Assembly: GCF_014692525.1 (NCBI RefSeq)
Contig: NZ_JACNYL010000006.1
Location: forward strand, 124,001 to 188,000
Source of the DNA: Sphingobacterium chuzhouense
Lineage (GTDB): Bacteria; Bacteroidota; Bacteroidia; Sphingobacteriales; Sphingobacteriaceae
Reading direction: 5' to 3'
DNA: 64,000 bases
A program made the position numbers and the translations under genes. Positions 26,070 to 32,817 of this stretch are shown here, piece after piece. Positions within the stretch are counted from its first letter, which is position 1. Each line of letters starts with the position of its first letter. The notes beneath the pieces are model-generated. The model ran no database searches, was not told the origin of the DNA, and saw only the letters and a program-made list of their open reading frames with translations.

Positions 26070-27038
26070 TTATTTCAAGTTATCCCAGTACCATTTCACG
26101 GCTTCTTGTAAGCCTTCGCGGATAACATGTGTAGGTTCGTATCCCAATAGTCGGCGTGCTTTGTCCACGGATGCCAAAGAATGAGGAATATCACCTTGAC
26201 GATTTGGTCCATGAATCACCTCCACTTTGGCTATTTCCGCATCATATTCCGTTAAAAACTCCTTCAGATAACCTACCAATTCATTCAACGTGGTACGGTC
26301 GCCCACCGCAGTATTGTACACGGTATTTACCGCTTCGGGATTATTTGTCAACATTGCCCGCTCGTTCATCTGGATAACGTTGTCTATATAGGTAAAATCA
26401 CGGGAATAATCGCCTGTACCATTGATTACGGGACTTTCATGGTTCATAAATTTCTTGACGAACAACGGGATCACCGCAGCATACGCACCGTTCGGATCTT
26501 GACGGCGTCCGAAAACATTAAAATAACGTAGTCCGATGGTTTCCAGTCCATAAGTCTTCGAAAATATCTCTGCGTAAAGCTCGTTTACATATTTCGTAAT
26601 GGCGTAAGGCGACAAAGGCTTACCGATCACATCCTCTACTTTCGGAAGGTTTTCAGAATCTCCGTACGTAGAAGAGGAAGCTGCGTAAATAAAACGTTTT
26701 ACGTCGGCATCACGTGCGGCAACCAGCATATTCAAAAAGCCGGAGACGTTCACCTCGTTGGATGTCTGCGGATCCTTGATCGAACGTGGCACAGACCCCA
26801 GCGCCGCTTGATGGAGCACATAGTCTACGCCGTCGACAGCCTTTTCACAAGCTGCCATATCACGGATATCGCCTTCTATCAGTTCAAAGTTTGGATTGCC
26901 CTCATGTTGTGCGATATTATAGCGATGTCCGGTCGCAAAATTATCTAGCACGACAACTTGATGGCCTTGATTTAGAAAATGTTCGGTTAAATTGGAGCCG
27001 ATAAATCCAGCCCCACCAGTGATCAGTATCTTACTCAT
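26070..27038 (-). CDS. UDP-GlcNAc 4-epimerase (WbpP/TviC-like)
   Basis: A 322-residue extended SDR with TGGAGFIGSNL, VLHQAALGSVPRSIKDPQTSNEVNV (the WbpP/TviC-type motif), the catalytic region YAASSSTYGDSE, and SPYAITKYVNE (YxxxK). NGTGDYSRDFTYIDNVIQMN is the conserved nucleotide-sugar segment. It would interconvert UDP-GlcNAc(A) and UDP-GalNAc(A). It directly precedes the dehydrogenase at 24741 with a 33-bp gap. Confidence 0.92.
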   Translation of the reverse strand: MSKILITGGAGFIGSNLTEHFLNQGHQVVVLDNFATGHRYNIAQHEGNPNFELIEGDIRDMAACEKAVDGVDYVLHQAALGSVPRSIKDPQTSNEVNVSGFLNMLVAARDADVKRFIYAASSSTYGDSENLPKVEDVIGKPLSPYAITKYVNELYAEIFSKTYGLETIGLRYFNVFGRRQDPNGAYAAVIPLFVKKFMNHESPVINGTGDYSRDFTYIDNVIQMNERAMLTNNPEAVNTVYNTAVGDRTTLNELVGYLKEFLTEYDAEIAKVEVIHGPNRQGDIPHSLASVDKARRLLGYEPTHVIREGLQEAVKWYWDNLK

Positions 27039-27084
27039 GTATATGTATTTGCTTAACTATTTATGTGTTTGATCGATTTAACGA

Positions 27085-27567
27085 TTATTTATTTCCGTTT
27101 CCATTTTTTTCGCTTTCCTTATCATATACTATCTTACGCAGACCGGAACTCGAAAAGCGGTGGTCGCGGCTGTTGAAGTACAGCTCGATGCCTTTTTCTT
27201 CACAGTACTTACGCCCCGTAAAATCTTTATCGCGATATTCATCGCCTACAATACGAACATCCAGTTTAAAAGAACGCAAGATGTCTTCCAGATCCTGCTC
27301 GGTGGAGTAGGGTACAATTTCGTCTACATACTGGCATCCGCGCAACTGGATATAGCGCTCTACTACGGTTTGCGTAGGTGCATTTTTCTCTGGTCTGTCC
27401 AGCGTTGGATCCATCTGCAAACCACAGATAAGGTAGTCGCACTGACGTTTTGCCTCGGCAAGCATCATGATATGCCCCGCATGCAATAAATCAAAAGTGG
27501 AAAAGGTAATGCCAACACGTGGTCCTGGATTATAGTCTTCTCTTTTTTTCACTACTCTTTCTTCCAT
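27085..27567 (-). CDS. Cytidylyl/adenylyltransferase-like nucleotidyltransferase, copy 1
   Basis: A 160-residue protein with the HxGH nucleotide-binding motif (FDLLHAGHIMML), the metal/nucleotide loop VERYIQLRGCQYVDEIVP, and a SSSGLR motif at the end (the ISSTxIR analogue) of the cytidylyltransferase-like family (TagD, RfaE-C). Length fits a stand-alone member. The substrate is unknown; polyol- or sugar-phosphate activation is the usual role. A close copy is encoded at 42765-43247: the conserved core differs at about five positions, but the DNA differs widely at synonymous sites. It follows Ugd and precedes WbpP. Confidence 0.88.
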   Translation of the reverse strand: MEERVVKKREDYNPGPRVGITFSTFDLLHAGHIMMLAEAKRQCDYLICGLQMDPTLDRPEKNAPTQTVVERYIQLRGCQYVDEIVPYSTEQDLEDILRSFKLDVRIVGDEYRDKDFTGRKYCEEKGIELYFNSRDHRFSSSGLRKIVYDKESEKNGNGNK

Positions 27568-27640
27568 ATCGTTGTCTTTTTAATGCTTAATTGCTCGATA
27601 GTGTAGACTTTGCACCGCTATGAGCAATAAAAGTGCCAAG

Positions 27641-29023
27641 CTATTCACCTATAGCGTAATATTTAAATCCTAAAGTCTCTAATTGTGACCGATCCAATAA
27701 CTTCCGACCGTCAAAAACAAATGCTGGTTTTTTCATAGCCTCTTTAATCTTCGCCCAGTCATATGTTTTAAATGCGTCCCACTCGGTCAGGACAGCGATG
27801 GCGTGTGCGCCGTCCAACGCCTGATAAGGATCATTGACCACTTTCACCAATCGGCGGTTTGCCTCTGGCGTGCGCGTGCCAAGCGCATCTAAATCTTTAT
27901 ATATTTGTTCTACTGATACTTTCGGATCGTAAACAACAATCTGTGCTTCTTCATCCAGCAGGTGGTCAGCGACATAGATAGCGGCAGATTCACGCGTATC
28001 ATTGGTATCTTTTTTAAATGACCATCCCAAAAAAGCAATATGTTTGCCGTTTACAGTGTTATACATCGTCTGTATAATTTTTTCGGCAAAACGCGTTTTC
28101 TGGTGGTCGTTCATGACAATAACCTGTTCCCAATAATCTGCTACGGCGTGTAAATTATAAGAGCGCGCGATATACACGAGGTTCAATATATCTTTTTGGA
28201 AACACGAACCTCCGAAACCTACGGAAGCCTTTAAGAATTTCGATCCGATACGGGAATCCATTCCCACGGCTCTCGCAACTTCGTCGACATTCGCACCGGT
28301 CACCTCGCAAAGTTCAGAAACGGCGTTGATGGAGGAAACACGTTGTGCAAGGAATGCATTGGCGACCAGTTTCGACAATTCGGACGACCATAGGTTCGTT
28401 GTTAAAATCCGTTCCCGGGGTACCCAACTGGCATATATATTTACTAATGCCTCAATCGCTTCGGTATTTTCACCTCCAATCAACACCCGATCTGGATTGT
28501 GTAAATCCGCAATAGCGGTTCCTTCCGCCAAAAACTCCGGATTGGAAAGAACATGGAAGTTTACGCCGTTACTCGTATTATCTAAAATACTTTTTAGCGC
28601 TTCTGCAGTCCGTACCGGAAGCGTTGATTTTTCAACGACTATCTTATCATCTTTAGCAACGGTGGCGATCTGACGGGCACAGAGTTCGATAAATTTCAAA
28701 TCTGCGGCTTGTCCTTTTCCTTTTCCATACGTTTTGGTTGGGGTATTCACCGAAATGAAAATCATATCCGCTTCATCGATCGCCTTATCGACATCGGTAT
28801 CAAAAAATAAGTTACGACCACGCGCTTCAGCCACAACCGCATCCAATCCCTTCTCATAAATAGGAAGCCGTGATAAGTCGTTATCGTTCCATGCAGCAAT
28901 ACGCTCCTTATTGACGTCGACTACCGTAATCTGAATATCGGGATTCTTCTGGGCAATAACAGACATCGTCGGCCCACCGACATAACCCGCTCCGATACAC
29001 GTAATCTTTTTTATTTGCTTCAT
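27641..29023 (-). CDS. ugd: UDP-glucose 6-dehydrogenase
   Basis: A 460-residue UDP-sugar dehydrogenase: CIGAGYVGGPTMSVIAQKNP (NAD motif, in the longer spacing of the eukaryote-type Ugd), SVNTPTKTYGKGKGQAADL, the HVLSNPEFLAEGTAI segment and the catalytic Cys in GFGGSCFQKDILN. The GKGKGQAADL and RIGSKFLKASVGFGGSCFQKD motifs are those of UDP-glucose dehydrogenases found in animals and many Bacteroidota. It produces UDP-glucuronate for locus 1, and perhaps locus 2. It follows the regulator gene by 42 bp. Confidence 0.93.
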   Translation of the reverse strand: MKQIKKITCIGAGYVGGPTMSVIAQKNPDIQITVVDVNKERIAAWNDNDLSRLPIYEKGLDAVVAEARGRNLFFDTDVDKAIDEADMIFISVNTPTKTYGKGKGQAADLKFIELCARQIATVAKDDKIVVEKSTLPVRTAEALKSILDNTSNGVNFHVLSNPEFLAEGTAIADLHNPDRVLIGGENTEAIEALVNIYASWVPRERILTTNLWSSELSKLVANAFLAQRVSSINAVSELCEVTGANVDEVARAVGMDSRIGSKFLKASVGFGGSCFQKDILNLVYIARSYNLHAVADYWEQVIVMNDHQKTRFAEKIIQTMYNTVNGKHIAFLGWSFKKDTNDTRESAAIYVADHLLDEEAQIVVYDPKVSVEQIYKDLDALGTRTPEANRRLVKVVNDPYQALDGAHAIAVLTEWDAFKTYDWAKIKEAMKKPAFVFDGRKLLDRSQLETLGFKYYAIGE

Positions 29024-29065
29024 ATTTGCTGCTTAACAAATTCCTCGGTGAGCTCGAAAGCTCCG

Positions 29066-29584
29066 TTAAACCTTTTCTCCCTCTTTCTGATACACGACGA
29101 TGTAGCTACCGCTATCCGGCTTTTCGAAATGCAATTCGATTTCTTTATCGATTAGTTTCTCTGTTTTTTCCGCTATATGCTGTAGATATTCTTTATCTAG
29201 CGATTCACCTAAAACAACCACCTCGAGCTGTTTAGATTCCTTTCCTTTCGCATAGGCACCTACCAACATAACTTCGTGCACATCGCCCGAACGCTCCAGC
29301 ACTTGATCGACTACCTTATCGACGCCCAGAAAAGAATGAACCAATCGTTGGACAGGACTGAACAACGGATGTTGGGTATTCGCCTGATACAGAACCTTCT
29401 TCTGATCCTGCTTACGTTCTAAGAAACCCGCTTCGGTAAGTTGGTTCAGTTCTTTGCGAATAGCATTGGTTGATTCATCAAACTCTTCCGCAATACCACG
29501 TAAATAGCCGGTATTACCTGCCGATACAAAAAATTTGATCAGTAACTTTAATCTTGTCTTTGAAGTGATTAACGCACCTAACAT
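29066..29584 (-). CDS. Winged-helix regulator at the head of the exopolysaccharide locus
   Basis: A 172-residue protein. Residues about 5-70 (ITSKTRLKLLIKFFV ... LRGIAEEFDESTNAIRKELNQLTEAGFLERKQDQKKVLYQAN) form a winged helix of the ArsR/MarR kind. The second half (VHEVMLVGAYAKGKESKQLEVVVLGESLD) resembles a nucleotidyltransferase-like or ligand-binding fold often attached to such regulators in Bacteroidota polysaccharide loci. A strong promoter lies only about 20 nt upstream and the gene is first in a long run of minus-strand genes, so it likely controls the locus, including itself. Effector unknown. Confidence 0.8.
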   Translation of the reverse strand: MLGALITSKTRLKLLIKFFVSAGNTGYLRGIAEEFDESTNAIRKELNQLTEAGFLERKQDQKKVLYQANTQHPLFSPVQRLVHSFLGVDKVVDQVLERSGDVHEVMLVGAYAKGKESKQLEVVVLGESLDKEYLQHIAEKTEKLIDKEIELHFEKPDSGSYIVVYQKEGEKV

Positions 29585-29606
29585 AGATTTCGGATAGATT
29601 GAGCAA

Positions 29607-29638
29607 CAAAGGTACTCGATACTTTTTTAAAATCCAAG
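29607..29638 (-). promoter_or_regulatory. Bacteroidota-type promoter of exopolysaccharide locus 1
   Basis: On the minus strand, TTG (29635-29637), a 20-nt spacer and TACCTTTG (29607-29614). This is an exact -7 box. Transcription would begin near 29600, about 16 nt before the regulator ATG at 29584. Confidence 0.7.
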
Positions 29639-29662
29639 TTATTATTTTGTTAAGCGTTGTAC

Positions 29663-30163
29663 CTAAGTTAATGCAGTCATATTGATAGCGGTTTCATTAT
29701 CCGAGAAACATGCTACCGTATAGGGTACACGCGCTTTAAACGGTTTTGCATTCCCTTCGTTGTCGCTCACCCAACCCGATAAGTTGACATACACTTGCTT
29801 ACCAACCAATTGACGTAAAGCGTGGCGACGGATTCGGAAACTCGCCGATAATAATTGATTTTCAGTTCCTTTTCCTTTAAAATATAGCTTATTGTCAAGA
29901 GAGGGTACGTAAAATGCCCGATGGTTAAAAGACATGTCTTTAATCACGATAGCTTTGACATGCTCTTCACAGCCATGAAGACGTAGCATCACGCTCCCTC
30001 GGCGCATATGATCATACGGATCGGCAGATTCTTGGAATTGCACCTCCACGTCCATGTCGATTAAGCGTTTGTAACGTTGATACTTCTGTTGCTCATTTCG
30101 CACAAGAAAAAAGATGAATACGAGACCAAGTCCCATAAGCATAGCATAGGTTAATACCTCCAT
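29663..30163 (-). CDS. Membrane-anchored hypothetical protein
   Basis: From ATG 30163 the protein has 166 residues (an in-frame upstream start near 30268 runs through the promoter of the divergent cluster and is rejected). A single N-terminal helix (YAMLMGLGLVFIFFLV) is followed by a soluble part with RLIDMDVEVQFQES, SVMLRLHGCEEHVKAIVIKDMSF and a C-terminal beta-rich stretch. The type I orientation suggests a cytoplasmic domain or a periplasmic one with an uncleaved anchor. No known family recognised. It sits between the locus 1 promoter and the divergent iron-uptake cluster. Confidence 0.6.
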   Translation of the reverse strand: MEVLTYAMLMGLGLVFIFFLVRNEQQKYQRYKRLIDMDVEVQFQESADPYDHMRRGSVMLRLHGCEEHVKAIVIKDMSFNHRAFYVPSLDNKLYFKGKGTENQLLSASFRIRRHALRQLVGKQVYVNLSGWVSDNEGNAKPFKARVPYTVACFSDNETAINMTALT

Positions 30164-30284
30164 AGTGTAATTTCGTAGATTGTAGATTAAAGACACAAAG
30201 GACGAAAAACAGTTGAAAAACAACAAGAAACAAGCGGGGACAAATAGGGGACATTTGGGTGCGGTCAAAAAATAAACACGAACA

Positions 30285-30315
30285 GTTGCTCATATTCTGA
30301 AAAAAACTATCTTTG
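30285..30315 (+). promoter_or_regulatory. Promoter of the xus-like iron-uptake cluster
   Basis: TTG at 30286-30288 (GTTG from 30285), a 19-nt spacer, and TATCTTTG at 30308-30315: an exact -7 match. The expected start of transcription is near 30322, 24 nt before ATG 30346. Confidence 0.75.
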
Positions 30316-30318
30316 CCT

Positions 30319-30341
30319 TTATTTAAATCAAATCTAAATAA
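30319..30341. promoter_or_regulatory. Palindromic operator, likely iron-responsive (site 1)
   Basis: TTATTTA...TAAATAA, an inverted repeat of 23 bp. The right half is AATCTAAATAA (30331-30341) and the left half matches its complement at 9 of 11 positions. It begins 4 nt after the -7 box, covering the start of transcription. A second site with the same right half lies at 32656-32678. Iron-sensing repressors (Fur or DtxR family) are the likely binders given the genes. Confidence 0.6.
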
Positions 30342-30345
30342 GCAA

Positions 30346-30678
30346 ATGTATAGTTTACTCTTTCTGGTACTCTTCTTCGGCTGTTACTTACTCTACATTA
30401 CTTCCAAAAAGGCAAAACTGGGCAAAGTTCCACCGAGGTTGCGCGCGTTAGCGCAACCGGCTAAAAATGCCAAGCTGATCGCTTCGATACTTTTTGTGTT
30501 TTCGTGGCTCGTCATTATCATCGACCAAGGAGTCGGCTCGGGAACTTTCGCTTTTGGCGGCTACATCATGACGATACTCTGCATTGTCGTACTGCTCAAT
30601 CCTTTGAACTATATCCACTGGAAGCACCTTTTAGGTCTCTTTGTTTTATCTATCCTAATCGAAATCTTTATTTTTTAG
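30346..30678 (+). CDS. Small membrane protein of the xus-like cluster (110 aa)
   Basis: From ATG 30346, a protein with about four hydrophobic helices: MYSLLFLVLFFGCYLLYIT, LIASILFVFSWLVIIID, YIMTILCIVVLLN and LLGLFVLSILIEIFIF. A basic loop (KKAKLGKVPPRLRALAQPAKN) separates the first two. I do not recognise a family. It is the first gene of the cluster, directly behind the promoter and palindrome. An upstream in-frame start at 30313 would overlap the -7 box and is rejected. Confidence 0.7.
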   Translation: MYSLLFLVLFFGCYLLYITSKKAKLGKVPPRLRALAQPAKNAKLIASILFVFSWLVIIIDQGVGSGTFAFGGYIMTILCIVVLLNPLNYIHWKHLLGLFVLSILIEIFIF

Positions 30679-30689
30679 TTTATTTTCTC

Positions 30690-30971
30690 ATGCCTGCAAA
30701 TAAAAAATACTTAAGCAGCCCGTTCCAACGCTTCCTAAAAATCACCGGTGGCTTCGTGGGTGGCTATGTCGTGATGGTCAGCTTCCACTTGATGCTCACC
30801 TGCATATTCACTGACCAAGATATTGTCATTACCGCTTATCTATCGGGTTATGTCCTCTGGGCGATCCTCCTTCTATATGCCTTCCTCGTAAAGAATGGCT
30901 GGTGGATATGGGTACTTTATCCTGCCTTAACCACCGTTTTTTATCTCCTATTCTATTTTCTACACGCCTAA
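30690..30971 (+). CDS. Small membrane protein of the xus-like cluster (93 aa)
   Basis: From ATG 30690, 93 residues with a basic start (MPANKKYLSSPFQRFLKITG), and three hydrophobic helices ending WIWVLYPALTTVFYLLFYFLHA. It is followed after 2 bp by the PepSY gene, so translation is likely coupled. Small membrane partners of this sort accompany PepSY reductases in iron-uptake operons. Function not known. Confidence 0.7.
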   Translation: MPANKKYLSSPFQRFLKITGGFVGGYVVMVSFHLMLTCIFTDQDIVITAYLSGYVLWAILLLYAFLVKNGWWIWVLYPALTTVFYLLFYFLHA

Positions 30972-30973
30972 CA

Positions 30974-32605
30974 ATGAACATTCGTAACTACAATATCTAT
31001 TTCAATACGCATACGATCAGCGGTATTATCATCTGCGCTTTATTATATGTAATCTTTTTCGCCGGTTCGTTCTCTTTCTTCAAGCATGAGATACGCGCTT
31101 GGCAACACGGCGCTTCCTACGAGGCGAATAAGGGAACGGAGAAGGACTTTGACTTCTTGTTGGATTCCCTTCGTCAGACGCATGATTTAAAAGGACGTGA
31201 TATCACGTTTTACATGCAGCCCAACTCTTTCTATGCTTCGGTTAACATGAGCGTATCTAAAGATACGACGGTAAGCAAACCGCAACAAGCTCCTCCAGAA
31301 GGGAAAGGACGCGGACGTCGGGGTAGCGGTGACTCTATGTTTTTTTCCTACGATTTCCAGCAGGGAAAGGCAAGCACCTATGCAGAGAGCTATGATATGG
31401 GTGAATTTTTATATCGGTTGCATTTTTTAGCCCAATTGAACCAAGTTCCGATACGTGTAGGTTACCCGTTTGGTTACGCGTTGGCCGGACTGGTATCTTT
31501 CCTGTTCCTCTTTGCGCTTATCACTGGGCTGCTTCTGCATTGGGATAAAATCGTGTCCAATTTCTTTATCTTCCGTCCTTGGAGTAAATGGAAGACGGTG
31601 TGGACGGATATGCACACCGCATTGGGCGTGATCGGCTTCCCCTTTCAATTTATTTTTGCTTTGACAGGCATCATCCTTATCGTGAATACCGTATTGGTCA
31701 TGCCGTTGAGCAAATACTTATACGACGGAAAACAGGAAGAACTTTATCAGGATTTAGGTTTTTCGGATGGTACCACATACGAATACCGCTATAAACCCAT
31801 CGATCAGCGTTTTAGTATGAAACCTTATCTCGCAGAATTGGAGGAAAAATGGAAAGGCAGCGAATTTAGCCGTATTTTCATCAAAAACTATGGGGATGAG
31901 AGTATGCACTTGATCGTGCATGCCAAGCCAAACTCGAAGTTCAACTTTTCCGGTGAAGGAAAAGCGATATACCGCATTCACGACAATACATTGGTCTACG
32001 AGAAGGATCCGCACACCGCGTCCTCCTATAAAGACAAGGTGTCAAGTATTATCTATCACCTGCACTTTGGAGACTTCGGCGGTTATCCGGTAAAAATTAC
32101 CTTTTTTATACTGGGTATCATGGGTTGTATCGTCATTATCTCGGGGATTCTGATCTGGCTGGTGGCTCGAGACAAGAAGAATATTCCTAAACGTAAAAGG
32201 GTTTTCAACTTCTGGGCGAGCAATATCTTTGTGGCGATATGCCTCACTATGCTACCGGTGACGGCACTGACGTTTATTGCCGTTAAAGTCTATCCGGAGG
32301 TGAACCAAGATTTTATATATTCGATGTATTTCTACAGCTGGCTGGCTTTGTCGGTATTCTATATCATCCGACGGAATCTGCGCGCAACCAATAAAGAGAC
32401 CCTTCTATTAGGGGCAATATTAGGGCTGTGCATTCCTATTGTGAACGGTATATACAGCGGTAATTGGATATGGAAAACGTTTGCTCGCGGCGAAACGGAT
32501 ATTTTGTTCTTCGATCTGCTGTGGATTGCCATTGCAGTTGTTGCTATTATTGCGTTTGTGAAGATACAACGGGATGGTAATCACCAGAAAAGCGGCAATC
32601 GTTAA
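30974..32605 (+). CDS. PepSY-type inner-membrane protein, XusC-like
   Basis: From ATG 30974, 543 residues. A first helix (about 15-36) is followed by a periplasmic PepSY region, then further membrane segments (about 175-195 onward), including ALGVIGFPFQFIFALTGIILI, which carries the PepSY_TM pattern, and a final set of four helices. His residues at the membrane edge (DMHTALGVIGF, YHLHFGDFGG) match the haem-ligating histidines of PepSY_TM reductases. In Bacteroides, XusC of the xenosiderophore system is a PepSY protein, thought to reduce or release iron. Here it is encoded upstream of the receptor instead of downstream. Its last codons lie 15 bp before a second promoter. Confidence 0.85.
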   Translation: MNIRNYNIYFNTHTISGIIICALLYVIFFAGSFSFFKHEIRAWQHGASYEANKGTEKDFDFLLDSLRQTHDLKGRDITFYMQPNSFYASVNMSVSKDTTVSKPQQAPPEGKGRGRRGSGDSMFFSYDFQQGKASTYAESYDMGEFLYRLHFLAQLNQVPIRVGYPFGYALAGLVSFLFLFALITGLLLHWDKIVSNFFIFRPWSKWKTVWTDMHTALGVIGFPFQFIFALTGIILIVNTVLVMPLSKYLYDGKQEELYQDLGFSDGTTYEYRYKPIDQRFSMKPYLAELEEKWKGSEFSRIFIKNYGDESMHLIVHAKPNSKFNFSGEGKAIYRIHDNTLVYEKDPHTASSYKDKVSSIIYHLHFGDFGGYPVKITFFILGIMGCIVIISGILIWLVARDKKNIPKRKRVFNFWASNIFVAICLTMLPVTALTFIAVKVYPEVNQDFIYSMYFYSWLALSVFYIIRRNLRATNKETLLLGAILGLCIPIVNGIYSGNWIWKTFARGETDILFFDLLWIAIAVVAIIAFVKIQRDGNHQKSGNR

Positions 32606-32619
32606 AAAAGCATTTTCTT

Positions 32620-32650
32620 TTTGGAATTATCATCTCAAGTTTTACCTTTG
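32620..32650 (+). promoter_or_regulatory. Second promoter of the xus-like cluster, before the receptor
   Basis: TTTG (32620-32623), 19 nt, TACCTTTG (32643-32650): exact match to both boxes. It allows the receptor and lipoprotein genes to be expressed apart from the membrane genes. Confidence 0.75.
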
Positions 32651-32655
32651 TCTCG

Positions 32656-32678
32656 TTGTTTATATTTAATCTAAATAA
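32656..32678. promoter_or_regulatory. Palindromic operator, likely iron-responsive (site 2)
   Basis: Right half AATCTAAATAA (32668-32678), identical to site 1; left half TTGTTTATATT, 9 of 11 positions complementary. It begins 6 nt after the -7 box, nearly the same offset as site 1. Confidence 0.6.
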
Positions 32679-32748
32679 CATTGTGAAAAAAAGATAATGA
32701 TCCGATCATAGACGGCAATCTACTTCGGAAAATTATATAGAAGAAAAA

Positions 32749-32793
32749 GAGGCCTGGCGGCAACCAGACCTCTAACGGTAGACGAGTCTACCA
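32749..32793 (+). other. Two hairpins in the leader of the receptor gene
   Basis: AGAGGCCTGG-CGGCAA-CCAGACCTCT (one C/A bulge pair) is followed closely by GGTAGAC-GA-GTCTACC. Both lie in the leader of about 160 nt between the second promoter and ATG 32818. The first loop contains GGCAACC, as in the SAM-I riboswitch, but the rest of that fold is not seen. Confidence 0.55.
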
Positions 32794-32817
32794 AACTTTA
32801 ATCGTCAAACTAAAGTA

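Noticed and set aside
30504..30689. In-frame extension of the second small membrane protein to an upstream start
   Set aside because: It would overlap the first membrane gene almost fully and add a basic, non-membrane stretch. ATG 30690 gives a clean membrane protein.
32749..32793. SAM-I riboswitch suggested by the GGCAACC loop
   Set aside because: The other conserved SAM-I elements, such as the GAGGGA kink-turn strand and the P4 region, are not visible; only the hairpins are reported.
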